In this document: positions 42,191 through 51,405 of the stretch, in pieces
How the letters are laid out: each line of letters begins with the position of its first letter
Numbering within the stretch: the stretch's first letter is position 1
Notes under the pieces: model-generated
The model's database searches: none
Told to the model about the DNA's origin: nothing
The model's input: only the letters and a program-made list of their open reading frames with translations
Translations under genes and position numbers: made by a program
Origin: Sphingomonas kyeonggiensis
GTDB taxonomy: Bacteria > Pseudomonadota > Alphaproteobacteria > Sphingomonadales > Sphingomonadaceae
NCBI RefSeq assembly: GCF_014204495.1
Contig: NZ_JACHLN010000004.1
Coordinates: 62,001 to 126,000 of the forward strand
Direction of reading: 5' to 3'
Length of the DNA: 64,000 nt

Positions 42191-43654
42191 ATGCGCCCAA
42201 GCTTCCTTGCCCTGCTGCCCCTGCTCGCGCTTGCGGCGTGTGGCGGCGGCGCGGGTCAACGGCGCGACAATACCGTCGTTGTGGTGAGTGCCATCGGCAG
42301 CGGCAGCACGCTCGCCGATCCCGATACCGGCCCACTGGATCCCGCGCATCGCGTGCTGATGGGCGCGGCTGCGCAGGGACTGGTACGCTTCGACGCCACG
42401 GGGCAGATCGAGCCCGGCCTGGCCGAGCGTTGGATCGTGATCGACGACGGCCGCAGCTACATCTTCCGGCTGCGTGACGACGCGACCTGGCCCGATGGCG
42501 AGGCCGTCACCGCCGGTGAAGTCGTCCGTGTCCTGCGCCGCGCCATTCAGCCGCGCTCGCGCAATCCGCTCGCTCCCTTCCTCGCGGTGATCGACGAGAT
42601 CGTCGAGATGACTCCGCAGGTGATCGAGGTGCGGCTGAAGCGTCCGCGCCCGGACCTGCTCAAGCTATTCGCCCAGCCGGAGATGGCCGTGTTCCGGCTC
42701 GACAAGATCGATGGCAGCGGCCCGTTCCGCGCCACCCCGAACCGCGCGGGCGTGCTGCTCAGGCCCATCCCCGAACCCGGAGATCCGGACGAGGCGGCAG
42801 CGCCGCGCCCCCAGGAGACCCTGCAGTTCCGTGGCGAGCGCGCCTCGATGGCGCTCGCCCGTTTCCGGGAAGGACAGTCCGATCTGGTGCTGGGCGGCAG
42901 CTTTGTCGATTGGCCCCTGGTCGGCGTGGTCGGCATCGCCGGCCCGAATGTGAAGCTCGACAACGCGCTCGGGCTGTTCGGCCTGGCCGTCGCCTCGCGC
43001 GAAGGCTTCTTCGCCGATCAGGCCAATCGCGCGGCGATCGCCATGGCGATCGACCGCCCCACCCTCACCCGTCAGATCCACCCCGATTGGGCCCCGGTCG
43101 AGACGCTGCTGCCCAGCCAGCTCGATTCCGCCAACGCGCCCACCCAACCGGCCTGGGCGTCACTCGATCTCGACGCGCGCCGGCAGAATGCCCGCAATGC
43201 CGTGGCCAACTGGCGCCGAAGCCACCCGGGACCGGTCACCGTACGGGTCGCCCTGCCCTCCGGCCCCGGCGCCAATCTTGTCTGGTCGCGGATCGCCGAA
43301 GCGCTCTACGCCATCCGGCTGACCCCGGTCCGCGTCGCGCAGGACGCCCCCGCCGACCTGCGGCTGATCGATGCCGTCGCGCCCTATGACAGCGCCCGCT
43401 GGTTCGTCGCCACCGCTTGCGAAGCCTGCTCGCCGCAAGCCCAGGCGCTGATCGAAGCAGGTCGCGATGCGCCCGACCTCGACGCCCGCGCCGCACGCAT
43501 CGCCGATGCAGATGCCGCGCTCACCGCCGATGTCGCATACATCCCTATCGCCCAGCCCTTCCGATGGTCTATCGTCGCGCTGCGGCTGCAGGCCTGGCAG
43601 GGGAACGCCCGGGCGTGGCACCCGTTGAACCACCTGCGCAACGAGACGAGGTGA
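42191..43654 (+). CDS. ABC-type peptide/solute-binding lipoprotein (SBP_bac_5 family)
   Basis: 487 residues. The lipoprotein signal has LALAAC with the lipidated Cys at 17; the start at 42191 is chosen because it gives this signal directly. The mature part follows the dipeptide/oligopeptide-binding protein plan: VRFDATGQIEPGLAERWIVIDDG, RDDATWPDGEAVTAGEVVRVLRR, then a long C-terminal lobe ending VAYIPIAQPFRWSIVAL. Sequence around 180-290 is weakly conserved. No permease or ATPase genes are nearby, so the partner transporter, if any, is elsewhere. It is followed after 2 bp by the DUF4112 gene. Confidence 0.8.
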   Translation: MRPSFLALLPLLALAACGGGAGQRRDNTVVVVSAIGSGSTLADPDTGPLDPAHRVLMGAAAQGLVRFDATGQIEPGLAERWIVIDDGRSYIFRLRDDATWPDGEAVTAGEVVRVLRRAIQPRSRNPLAPFLAVIDEIVEMTPQVIEVRLKRPRPDLLKLFAQPEMAVFRLDKIDGSGPFRATPNRAGVLLRPIPEPGDPDEAAAPRPQETLQFRGERASMALARFREGQSDLVLGGSFVDWPLVGVVGIAGPNVKLDNALGLFGLAVASREGFFADQANRAAIAMAIDRPTLTRQIHPDWAPVETLLPSQLDSANAPTQPAWASLDLDARRQNARNAVANWRRSHPGPVTVRVALPSGPGANLVWSRIAEALYAIRLTPVRVAQDAPADLRLIDAVAPYDSARWFVATACEACSPQAQALIEAGRDAPDLDARAARIADADAALTADVAYIPIAQPFRWSIVALRLQAWQGNARAWHPLNHLRNETR

Positions 43655-43656
43655 AC

Positions 43657-44088
43657 GTGGCGAAGACGACGCGGATGGCTTCGGGGGCAAGGGCGGCGGC
43701 GAGTGCGCTGCCGCTGGGCACGCATGCGGCCGATGTCCGCAAGCGTGTCGAGGCGATGGAGCATCTGCTCGAGCGCAGCGTGCCGATCCCCGGCACCAAG
43801 GCCAAGGTCGGCCTCGACGCGATCCTCGGCCTGGTCCCCATCGGCGGCGACGTGATTGCGGCGCTGCTCGGCCTCTACATCGTCTGGGAAGCCCGCAACC
43901 TGAAGATGCCGAAGGCGACGATGATCCGCATGCTCGGCAATGTCGGCTTCGACTGGGCGATCGGTCTGGTGCCCGTGGTGGGCGACGCAGCCGACTTCCT
44001 GTTCAAGTCGAACAGCCGCAACCTGAAGCTGATCAAGCGCCACCTCGACCGGCACCACCCGGGCACCTCGACGATCGACCACCGCTAA
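43657..44088 (+). CDS. DUF4112 domain protein
   Basis: 143 residues of unknown function. The DUF4112 core is clear: LERSVPIPGTKAKVGLDAILGLVPIGGDVIAALLGLYIVWEAR (pattern I/VPG...GLDxxLGLxPxxGD), then GNVGFDWAIGLVPVVGDAADFLFKSNSRNLKLI. The two GLVPxxGD segments suggest paired membrane-associated hairpins. I chose GTG 43657, 2 bp after the previous stop with GAGG upstream; ATG 43675 is an alternative. It overlaps the convergent RNase T2 gene by 4 bp. Confidence 0.8.
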   Translation: MAKTTRMASGARAAASALPLGTHAADVRKRVEAMEHLLERSVPIPGTKAKVGLDAILGLVPIGGDVIAALLGLYIVWEARNLKMPKATMIRMLGNVGFDWAIGLVPVVGDAADFLFKSNSRNLKLIKRHLDRHHPGTSTIDHR

Positions 44089-44807
44089 CGGCGGCCGCCG
44101 CCCCGCCAGATCTTGAGCGCGGCGCTGTCCGTCGCGCCGCCGCTGTTCGGCTTGCAGCGCTCATAGCGCAGCCCGGTGTCGAGGCAGAGCCACAGCTCGT
44201 CGAGCCAGTTCTCCTTGGTCACCGTCACGCGGATCGCCTCGGCCGGAATGTTCGGATTGGCGGCAGCGAAGCGCGCCTTGAACTGGCCGACGGTCAGGTC
44301 GCCGCGCGAGAGGCGATCCATGTCCGGATAGCGCACCAGGTCGTAGAGCCGCTTGGCCGTGGCGAAATAGGTGGCGGGCGACATCGTCGTGCAGGTGCCG
44401 TGCTTGGCCCATTCATGCTGGATCAGCTGGGCCGAGGGCGTGGTGCACAGCATCTGCTTGATCTGCGCCGGCGGCAGGATGCGCGTATCGGCGCAATATT
44501 GCGGCCAGGTCTTGCCCGTCCCGTCCGGCCACAGGCCATGCAGGGTGAAGCCGAAGCGGGCGCCCCGGCCGCAGCGGAAGCGGTTCTCCGGATTGGCCGC
44601 ATCCGCGCGGCACAGGCCGGGGTTCCAGGTCAGCGCCAGCGTATAGCTGCCGATCGGCAGGATGCGGCGCGGCTGCTTGGCATCGGGCAGGTCCGGCCGC
44701 GGCCGCTCGACGCCCGCGGCGGGGCGACACATCAGCGCCTGGGCCGATGCCATGCCCGGCAGCAACGCGAGCCCGGTGCCGGCGATCCCGAGAAGCCGCT
44801 TGCGCAT
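44085..44807 (-). CDS. Secreted ribonuclease T2
   Basis: 240 residues with a signal peptide (MRKRLLGIAGTGLALLPGM, cleavage near ASA-Q at 22-23), so it acts in the periplasm or outside. Both catalytic blocks are intact: CAS I FTLHGLWPDG with His90 and CAS II HEWAKHGTC (131-139). Six or more Cys residues could form the usual disulfides. RNase T2 makes 2',3'-cyclic and 3' nucleotides from RNA for scavenging. I chose ATG 44807, with GAGGA 8 bases upstream; ATGs at 44813 and 44822 are alternatives, the last overlapping the nadC stop. It probably shares the nadC transcript. Confidence 0.92.
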   Translation of the reverse strand: MRKRLLGIAGTGLALLPGMASAQALMCRPAAGVERPRPDLPDAKQPRRILPIGSYTLALTWNPGLCRADAANPENRFRCGRGARFGFTLHGLWPDGTGKTWPQYCADTRILPPAQIKQMLCTTPSAQLIQHEWAKHGTCTTMSPATYFATAKRLYDLVRYPDMDRLSRGDLTVGQFKARFAAANPNIPAEAIRVTVTKENWLDELWLCLDTGLRYERCKPNSGGATDSAALKIWRGGGRR

Positions 44808-44818
44808 CGCCATCTTCC

Positions 44819-45664
44819 TCATCCTTGGGTGAAATCCAGGCCGATATCGGCGGCGGGCGCCGACTGGGTCAGCCGGCCGACGCTGACATAGGTTACGCCG
44901 CTTTCGGCAAGCGAACGGATGGTATCGAGCCGCACCCCGCCCGAAGCCTCGGTCGGCACCCGTCCGGCGACCAGCGCCACCGCCTCGCGCAGTGTCTCCG
45001 GCCCCATATTGTCGAGCAGCAAATGGGTGGCGCCGGCTTCCAGCGCCGGCTCGATCTGGTCGATCCGATCGACCTCGACGATGATGTGTTCGATGCCCGC
45101 GGCCACCGCGCGGCGCGCCGCCTCGCCCACTGAACCGGCGACGGCGACATGATTGTCCTTGATCATCGCCGCGTCCCACAGGCCCATGCGGTGATTGGTC
45201 GCCCCGCCCATGCGCGTGGCATATTTCTCCAGAACGCGGAGACCCGGAAGCGTCTTGCGGGTATCGAGCAACGTCGTGCCGGTGCCAGCGATCGCATCGA
45301 CATAGGCGCGCGCCATCGTCGCGATGCCGGAGAGGTGCTGCACCGTGTTGAGCGCCGACCGCTCGGCGGTGAGCAGCGCGCGGGCCTTGCCGCGCAGCCG
45401 CATGAGATCGGTACCGGCGGGCACCTGCTGCCCGTCCTCGACCAGCCGCTCGATCTCCACCTCGGGATCGAGCGCGCGGAAGAATGCCTCGGCGATCGGC
45501 AGACCCGCGACGGTGATCGCGTCGCGGCTGTCCATCACGCCGGTGAACACGGCATCCGCCGGAATCACGGCGGCGGAAGTGATGTCTCCCTTGTCGCCCA
45601 GATCCTCGGCAAGGGTGGCGGCGACGAAGGCGTCGAGATCGAAGCGGTCGAGCGTGAAGGCCAT
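44819..45664 (-). CDS. nadC: Nicotinate-nucleotide pyrophosphorylase (carboxylating)
   Basis: 281 residues. It converts quinolinate and PRPP to nicotinate mononucleotide in NAD synthesis. Family blocks are AEDLGDKGDITSAAVIP, RLRGKARALLTAERSALNTVQHLSGIAT, TLLDTRKTLPGLRVLEKYA, GGATNHRMGLWDAAMIKDNH, IIVEVDRIDQ and ASGGVRLDTIRSLAESGVTYVSVGRLT (read as separate short motifs). The length is standard. nadA lies about 2 kb away on the same strand, separated by a divergent dioxygenase gene. No nadB or aspartate dehydrogenase gene is in the window. Confidence 0.96.
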   Translation of the reverse strand: MAFTLDRFDLDAFVAATLAEDLGDKGDITSAAVIPADAVFTGVMDSRDAITVAGLPIAEAFFRALDPEVEIERLVEDGQQVPAGTDLMRLRGKARALLTAERSALNTVQHLSGIATMARAYVDAIAGTGTTLLDTRKTLPGLRVLEKYATRMGGATNHRMGLWDAAMIKDNHVAVAGSVGEAARRAVAAGIEHIIVEVDRIDQIEPALEAGATHLLLDNMGPETLREAVALVAGRVPTEASGGVRLDTIRSLAESGVTYVSVGRLTQSAPAADIGLDFTQG

Positions 45665-45759
45665 GCGCTGCCCTTAGGAGCCATGCCCGGCGGCGGCAAT
45701 GGCGACCTGCCGAACGGATGCCATTGACCGAAGCCAGCCCGCCGGGTCATCGATAGCCC

Positions 45760-46752
45760 ATGGCCGATGTCGAACCCGCTCTGTTCCCGGTTATCCGTGG
45801 CCTGCACACTTATTGGCAGCGCAAGACCCGCCACCTCGCCGCGCCGCCCGAAGACTGGCTGGCGGACAAGCTGCTGCTCGATCTGCTGGGGCTGGGGACG
45901 GAACAGGCCATACAGTATCTTGCCGCCGAGAGCCCGGACTTTGACGGTTTCTGCCGCTGGATCCTGGCCACCGCCGGCTCGCCCGAGCCGCTGGAAATCG
46001 CCCGGTTCCACGCCGCGCTGGATGGTGCCCCGCCCCCGCCGGCCGTTGCCGCCCGGCTGGCGGCTATCGATGCGATGCCCGACACGCTGGACGCCACCCA
46101 CCTCGCCCATTGGGAAGAGCACGGCTATGTGGTGCTGCACGATGCAGTCACGCCCGAGGAAGCGGAGGCTGCCGCGACCCTGCTCTGGGAAACCGTCGGT
46201 GCCGACCCGTCCGATCCCGCAACCTGGTATTCGGCGCGCAGCCAGGGGATGATGGTCCAGTTGTTCCAGCATCCGGCGCTCGAAGCGGTGCGGCGGTCGC
46301 CCCGGGTACACAAGGCCTTTGCCCAGCTCTGGGGCACCAGCGACCTGTGGCGGCGGGTGGACCGGATGAGCTTCAACGCGCCGCTCCGTGCCCGCCAGGC
46401 CTTCGTCCCGCCGCGCCTGCATTGGGACGTGAGCCTGGTGCCGCCGATCGCCTTCGCTACCCAGGGGGTGCTGTATCTATCGGACACCAGCGAGGATCAG
46501 GGCGCGTTCGAGCTGGTGCCCGGCTTCCATCACGAGTTGCTCGACTGGCTCGACGGATTGGGGGATGCCGATCCACGCAAGATCGATCTCAGCGATCGGG
46601 CGGTACGCATCCCGGGCCGCGCGGGCGACCTGATCATCTGGCGGCACGACCTGCCCCACGGGGCCAGCCCGAACACGACAGACCGGCCAAGACTGGCGCA
46701 GTATGTGAACTTCTATGCGGCGTCGATGGGCATCCAGCCTGAATGGCGCTGA
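45760..46752 (+). CDS. PhyH-family 2-oxoglutarate/Fe(II) dioxygenase-like protein
   Basis: 330 residues. The C-terminal two-thirds are a phytanoyl-CoA dioxygenase-type double-stranded beta-helix. The metal ligands HxD are in LHWDVSL (H221, D223), with a distal His300 in WRHDLPHGASPN and the 2-oxoglutarate Arg at DRPRLAQY (R311). A substrate-side EHGYVVLHDAVTPEEA starts the domain. The N-terminal about 110 residues are helical and unrecognised. It lies between divergent nadC and downstream nadA without operon partners. The substrate is unknown; other PhyH members hydroxylate small molecules as well as fatty acyl-CoA. Confidence 0.82.
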   Translation: MADVEPALFPVIRGLHTYWQRKTRHLAAPPEDWLADKLLLDLLGLGTEQAIQYLAAESPDFDGFCRWILATAGSPEPLEIARFHAALDGAPPPPAVAARLAAIDAMPDTLDATHLAHWEEHGYVVLHDAVTPEEAEAAATLLWETVGADPSDPATWYSARSQGMMVQLFQHPALEAVRRSPRVHKAFAQLWGTSDLWRRVDRMSFNAPLRARQAFVPPRLHWDVSLVPPIAFATQGVLYLSDTSEDQGAFELVPGFHHELLDWLDGLGDADPRKIDLSDRAVRIPGRAGDLIIWRHDLPHGASPNTTDRPRLAQYVNFYAASMGIQPEWR

Positions 46753-46995
46753 GCCACCGCGGCCGGCTTGCAATGTAGGATTTCGTCTGCTGGGCTCGCG
46801 CCGCCGGCTCCATGGCCGGCCGCTCTTTGACGCCGTTGGGAAAATAGGATCACGCGCGCGCAATCATGTTGCGGGATGCACGGCTTCCCCGGGAAAATAG
46901 GGAAGGCAAGCGCCGACGAAACCCGCTCTTGGCCTGTACTTTGTGTACTTCCGCGAGTCGCCGCCGAACGCGTGTTGGACCGCGGCGACCGCGCC

Positions 46996-48015
46996 CTAGT
47001 CGCCCTTGGTGGGATCGCCGCCGATCGCGCCCAGGTCGCCCTGCCCGACCGTGCTCGACGCCATCTCCAGCATCCGGTCGAGGCTCTTCTTGGCCTGGAG
47101 GCGCAGCCCCTCCTCGATCTCGATGCGCGGGGTGAGATCGCGCAGCGCGAGGTAGAGCTTCTCCATGTTGTTGAGCGCCATGTACGGGCAGATATTGCAG
47201 TTGCAGTTGCCGTCGGCACCGGGCGCGCCGATGAAGGTCTTCTCCGGCATCGCCTTCTGCATCTGGTGGATGATGTGTGGCTCGGTGGCGACGATCAGGA
47301 TGTCGCCGTCCATTGCCTGCGAGAATTCCAGGATGCCGCGGGTCGAGCCGACATAGTCGGCGTGATCGAGGACATGCGGCGGGCATTCGGGGTGCGCGGC
47401 AACCGGAGCGCCGGGATACTGCGCCTTGAGCTTCAGCAACTCGGTTTCGCTGAACGCCTCGTGCACGATGCATACGCCCGGCCAGAGCAGCATGTCGCGG
47501 CCGATCTTGCGCTTGAGATAGCCGCCCAGGTTGCGGTCCGGCCCGAAGATGATCTTCTGGCTCTCGGGGATCTGGGCGAGGATCTTCTCGGCCGAGCTCG
47601 AGGTGACGATGATGTCGCTGAGCGCCTTCACCTCGGTCGAGCAGTTGATATAGGTCAGCGCGATGTGATCCGGGTGCGCGGCACGGAAGGCAGCGAACTG
47701 CTCCGGCGGGCAGCTGTCCTCGAGGGAGCAGCCGGCGTTCATGTCGGGCAGCACCACGATCTTCTCGGGGCTCAGGATCTTGGCGGTCTCGGCCATGAAG
47801 CGCACGCCGCAGAAGGCGATCACATCCGCATCGGTCTCCGCCGCCTTGCGGCTGAGGTCGAGGCTGTCGCCGACGAAGTCCGCCAGGTCCTGCAGCTCGG
47901 GCTTCTGGTAATAATGGGCGAGGATGACGGCGTTGCGCTCCTTGCGCAGCCGATCGATCTCGGCGCGGAGATCGAGCCCGCTCAAGCTGCCGCCAATGCC
48001 GTTGCGCGCGTCCAT
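46996..48015 (-). CDS. nadA: Quinolinate synthase
   Basis: 339 residues. An iron-sulfur enzyme that condenses iminoaspartate with dihydroxyacetone phosphate to quinolinate. Conserved features are [51 protein letters not shown] (first cluster Cys about 96), a second Cys in [18 protein letters not shown] and a third in [14 protein letters not shown] chose ATG 48015 (MDARNG); an ATG at 48024 also follows GGGAG closely, and the frame runs in from 48132 without support. It has the same polarity as nadC but is not contiguous with it. Confidence 0.95.
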   Translation of the reverse strand: MDARNGIGGSLSGLDLRAEIDRLRKERNAVILAHYYQKPELQDLADFVGDSLDLSRKAAETDADVIAFCGVRFMAETAKILSPEKIVVLPDMNAGCSLEDSCPPEQFAAFRAAHPDHIALTYINCSTEVKALSDIIVTSSSAEKILAQIPESQKIIFGPDRNLGGYLKRKIGRDMLLWPGVCIVHEAFSETELLKLKAQYPGAPVAAHPECPPHVLDHADYVGSTRGILEFSQAMDGDILIVATEPHIIHQMQKAMPEKTFIGAPGADGNCNCNICPYMALNNMEKLYLALRDLTPRIEIEEGLRLQAKKSLDRMLEMASSTVGQGDLGAIGGDPTKGD

Positions 48016-48083
48016 GCCAACCATACTCCCTTGCCCGCGCCGCACATGGCCCGGCGCGAGCCCGGGTTCAAGGCCGTTCGGGC

Positions 48084-48788
48084 TCACCACTTGTTGTTGA
48101 TGACATCCTCTGGCCGACGCGAGACGTCCCATTGCTCGCTCGGGCGGTTCAGCTCGTCGGGGAACAGCACCTCGACGCTGCCGTCGATCCCTGCGGCCTT
48201 GAGCGGCATGGTGAAGCTGCGCTCGATCGCGCGGCGGGTCGCATCCCGGGCCATGCGCATGTACGGGCCCGAGCGCGCCTGGTTGAGCAGTTCCTGCTGC
48301 CCGGCCTTGCGGTTCGCCTCGTCGAGCTTGCCCCCGACATTGGTGACCGAAAGCAGGATGCCGCCATTGTCATACTGGCGGATGGCGTTGAGATCGACCG
48401 CGGGATCGGTCGCCTCGACCGCAGGCAGCTTGATGGTGAGCCGCTTGTTCGCGGCATCCCAGGTGACGTCGTCCTGGCCGAGCTTCGACAGATCGACTTC
48501 GTAGCGGACGCTGCCCGGCATGATCATCGTCTTCTGCGCGGTAAGGCCGAGCTGGCTCTGCTTCGAGGTGACCACCGCGACGAACTTGGCGGCGAAGGCG
48601 GACAGGCGGTTCTGCTCGCGCAGCCCCTGCAGGCTGGCCTGGGCAACCGTCTCGGGCGTGGGGCCCTGGAACTGGCGCTTGATCGTGTCGCCGATGAACC
48701 AGAATCCGGCGCCGAGCATCAATGCGATCGCCAGCAGGATCGCCAGCGTCACGCCCAGCAGCTTCAGGCAGCCGCCCCCCTGCTTCAC
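48084..48788 (-). CDS. DUF4230-like membrane-anchored protein
   Basis: 234 residues of unknown function. One N-terminal membrane helix (about 8-32) is followed by a periplasmic domain with the DUF4230 style: [33 protein letters not shown] helical C-terminal part follows ([30 protein letters not shown] and so on), then VEVLFPDE. I chose GTG 48788, which overlaps the upstream metallo-hydrolase stop as GTGA and has GGAAG 8 bases ahead; a TTG at 48803 extends it by five residues. It is co-transcribed with that gene. Confidence 0.7.
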   Translation of the reverse strand: MKQGGGCLKLLGVTLAILLAIALMLGAGFWFIGDTIKRQFQGPTPETVAQASLQGLREQNRLSAFAAKFVAVVTSKQSQLGLTAQKTMIMPGSVRYEVDLSKLGQDDVTWDAANKRLTIKLPAVEATDPAVDLNAIRQYDNGGILLSVTNVGGKLDEANRKAGQQELLNQARSGPYMRMARDATRRAIERSFTMPLKAAGIDGSVEVLFPDELNRPSEQWDVSRRPEDVINNKW

Positions 48789-49654
48789 GCTGCCATCTTC
48801 CAACTATCGCCCTCCTCGATCACGAGCCCCCGATCGCGCAGGTCGATCAGATGCGCGAGCACCGACCGGCCCGCCGCGCCGTTTAGGCGCGGGTCGAGGC
48901 CTACATACATGCGCTCGACCATGGCGGGAACCGCGCCGACATCCGCCTTGAGCAGGCGCAGGATCTGGCCCTCGCGCTGCTTGCGGTGGCCGATCAGCCC
49001 GCGCACGAACCGGTGCGGCCGCTCGATCGGCTCGCCATGCGCGGGGAAGTAGATGCGGTCCTGCGCACGCGCCATCAGCACCTCGAGGCTGCGCATATAG
49101 GAGGCCATGTCGCCATCGGGCGGCGCGACCACGGTGGTCGACCAGCCCATGACATGATCCCCGCTGAACAGCGCGCCGCTCTCCGCCAGCGCGAAGCAGA
49201 GATGGTTGGAGGTGTGGCCGGGCGTGGCGACGGCGGTGAGCGTCCAGCCCGGACCCGTAACGGACTCGCCGTCCGCCAGCACGCGATCGGGCGCATAGCC
49301 GGTATCGAAGGCGGCATCGGCGCGCGGGCCGGCATCGGCGAGCGACAGCGGAGCACAGCCGATGATCGGAGCTCCGGTCAACGCCTTGAGCGGGGCTGCG
49401 GCGGGGCTGTGGTCGCGGTGGGTGTGGGTGCAGAGGATCGCCACCACCTTGCGCCCGGCGATCGCGCCGACCAGCGCGGCGATATGCTCGGGATCGTCGG
49501 GCCCCGGATCGATCACGGCAACCGCGGTCGTGCCGACCAGATAGGTCTGCGTGCCGGTATAGGTGAAGGGCGAAGGGTTGGGCGCCAGCACCCGGGTGAC
49601 CAGCGGATCGAGCGCCATGGCCAGGCCGGTCGGAGCGTCCGTGGGGATGTCCAT
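48785..49654 (-). CDS. Metallo-beta-lactamase-fold hydrolase (LACTB2/glyoxalase II-like)
   Basis: 289 residues. The binuclear-metal motif HTHRDH is at 77-82. Other ligands are at ATPGHTSNHL (His), SGDHVMGW (Asp) and YFPAHGEPI (His). A C-terminal winged-helix-like region (about 215-285, RKQREGQILRLLKADVGAVPAMVERMY) matches the LACTB2 subgroup, whose members include RNA- and thioester-acting enzymes. No signal peptide, so it is cytoplasmic. The actual substrate is unknown. Its gene overlaps the DUF4230 gene by 4 bp. Confidence 0.88.
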   Translation of the reverse strand: MDIPTDAPTGLAMALDPLVTRVLAPNPSPFTYTGTQTYLVGTTAVAVIDPGPDDPEHIAALVGAIAGRKVVAILCTHTHRDHSPAAAPLKALTGAPIIGCAPLSLADAGPRADAAFDTGYAPDRVLADGESVTGPGWTLTAVATPGHTSNHLCFALAESGALFSGDHVMGWSTTVVAPPDGDMASYMRSLEVLMARAQDRIYFPAHGEPIERPHRFVRGLIGHRKQREGQILRLLKADVGAVPAMVERMYVGLDPRLNGAAGRSVLAHLIDLRDRGLVIEEGDSWKMAA

Positions 49655-49698
49655 GCGCCCGAGATGGCCTTTGCGGCGGCGCAGCGCAAGACTGGCCT

Positions 49699-49743
49699 CG
49701 AAAACGAAACGGGGCCGGCTGCGAAGGAGTGGCGGCCGGCCCC
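49699..49743 (-). terminator. Terminator of the blaI-blaR1-type operon
   Basis: On the minus strand the stem GGGGCCGGC / GCCGGCCCC (9 bp) is followed by GTTTCGTTTT. It lies after the BlaR1-type gene and just before the metallo-hydrolase start. Confidence 0.75.
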
Positions 49744-49745
49744 GT

Positions 49746-49788
49746 CGAAGGGCGTTCGTGAAAGGGGCAACAATCCGAACGCCCTTCC
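49746..49788 (-). repeat. 12-bp perfect inverted repeat
   Basis: GAAGGGCGTTCG and CGAACGCCCTTC are separated by 19 bases, right after the BlaR1-type stop and before the T-rich terminator. It may act as a second hairpin of the same transcript end. Confidence 0.7.
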
Positions 49789-49797
49789 CCTCGCGGG

Positions 49798-51405
49798 TTA
49801 CTTGTCGGCGTTGGTGCCGCCCTTTTCGAGCTCGGCGATCGCCTCATCGATGCCCTTCAGTGCCTTGGCACGCTGCTCGGGGCTGAGGTCGGGCTGGCTC
49901 TCGATCGAGCGGCGGGCAACCTGCAGGCCGATCGTAGCCGAGCGCATGCCGACCCGCTTCGCCTCGAACGCGGCCTTCTCGGCCTGGACAGTGATCTTCT
50001 CGATCCGGTTCGAGCAGATGATCATGATCTTCTTGCCGTTCCGCTCGAAATTCTCGACGACCGGCTTGCCGTCCGTGGTGTCGGTGCACTTGCTGTTGCG
50101 GACTTCGGGAACGCGGGCGCGAAGCTCGTCGATGTCCGGCATGTCCTTCTCGGTCTTGCTGCCATCGGCATGCACCATCACGATCTTGGTGACGCGCTTG
50201 CCGTCCTTCTTGTCCTTGCCGTCCCCGGTGACCGTATAGCTGTAGGTGCGGACCTTGACCGGGCCTTCCGGCGCTTCCGGGGCCTCGGGCACGGCAGGAA
50301 CGGCCTGGGGCGAGGCAGGAGCAGGCGGTGCCGGCGGCGCGGGCACGTCCTGGCCAAGCTTGATGCCGGTCACCTTCTCCACCTTCACCTTGATGGTCTC
50401 GGCGGCCTGGGTGCCGGAAGCGGTGAGGCCGAGTGCGGCGAGGCCCAGCGCCGTGGTGCCGACCAGGCCGGCGGCCAGGCGAGCGGGGGAATTCTTGTGG
50501 GTCTTCGAAAGCATGCGGAGCCTCCCTTTGACTTCGTTGATTGTGTGCAAGTGACATGCCGCCGAGACCGCACCCCCATGCGCGGACTTGACGATCGCAC
50601 GGCCATAAGCATGGCGCAGTGCCTGGGCGCGGCCGGCGAGCACCAGGGCATCGCAGGCCATTTCCTGGTCGGCGCGGAAGGCACGGAATGCCCGCCAGGC
50701 GACCGGATTGAACCAGTGGAGCGCAAGGACGATGAGCGCGACCCAGTTGGCGATCAGATCGCCGCGAACATGGTGGCCCAGCTCATGGGCGAGCGCGAGA
50801 TCGCGCTCCTGCTCGTCGTAACGCTCGTTGAAGTCGCACGGGAAGGCGACATATTTGCGCATCACCCCGAAGGCGAGCGGCCCGTGAACCGCGTCGGTCT
50901 CGATCACCCGGACCTTGCCCTGGGCGATGGTGCGGTCGATGCGCGCGGCCCTGAGCAGCTTGGCGCAGTGCCGACGGTGCGCGATCAGGTGATAGGCGAG
51001 GAACGCCAGCGCGCCGAGCGCCCACAGGCCGATGGCAAGGATCAGCAGGCTGGGCCCGCTCGCACTATAGGTGGGAGCGACCAGCGCCGCCGTGGCGGGA
51101 TGGCTGCCGCTGCCGATCTCCACGATCGTCACGGCGCTCCTGTCGATCGTGGCGGGCAGAGCCTCGGGCTTGATGATCCCGGTGACGATCCCGGGTACGT
51201 CCGCCTCGCGGACGAAGGGGGCGATCAGGCTGGTGAGGGTCCAGTCGCCGGGCAACGGCGGCATCAGCAGCCGGAGCACCGGCATCGCCCACAGCGCATA
51301 GGCCATTTGCGGGCCGAAGGCCCGGCGGACGGGGCCGCGGCTGACGAGCACCAGCAGCATCAGCAGCGTGCTCGCGATGAAGGTCTCGACGATCCAGCCG
51401 GTCAT
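49798..51405 (-). CDS. M56-family (BlaR1/MecR1-type) membrane metalloprotease-sensor
   Basis: 535 residues. The N-terminal half has several membrane helices (about 5-20, 35-50, 118-142, 218-232) and the zinc protease site HELGHH (207-212) with the third ligand in ADQEMACDALVL. In classical BlaR1 the C-terminal domain is a penicillin-binding sensor. Here it is instead a helix (about 305-325), a Pro/Ala/Glu-rich linker (DVPAPPAPPAPASPQ) and an extracytoplasmic region I do not recognise, with two Cys and a coiled tail. The protease should cleave the BlaI-type repressor encoded just upstream (4-bp overlap). The signal sensed is unknown, and no beta-lactamase is nearby. Confidence 0.88.
   Translation of the reverse strand: MTGWIVETFIASTLLMLLVLVSRGPVRRAFGPQMAYALWAMPVLRLLMPPLPGDWTLTSLIAPFVREADVPGIVTGIIKPEALPATIDRSAVTIVEIGSGSHPATAALVAPTYSASGPSLLILAIGLWALGALAFLAYHLIAHRRHCAKLLRAARIDRTIAQGKVRVIETDAVHGPLAFGVMRKYVAFPCDFNERYDEQERDLALAHELGHHVRGDLIANWVALIVLALHWFNPVAWRAFRAFRADQEMACDALVLAGRAQALRHAYGRAIVKSAHGGAVSAACHLHTINEVKGRLRMLSKTHKNSPARLAAGLVGTTALGLAALGLTASGTQAAETIKVKVEKVTGIKLGQDVPAPPAPPAPASPQAVPAVPEAPEAPEGPVKVRTYSYTVTGDGKDKKDGKRVTKIVMVHADGSKTEKDMPDIDELRARVPEVRNSKCTDTTDGKPVVENFERNGKKIMIICSNRIEKITVQAEKAAFEAKRVGMRSATIGLQVARRSIESQPDLSPEQRAKALKGIDEAIAELEKGGTNADK

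Noticed and set aside
46753-46995. Possible gene between the PhyH-type and nadA genes
   Set aside because: No frame with a plausible start, ribosome site or pattern was found.
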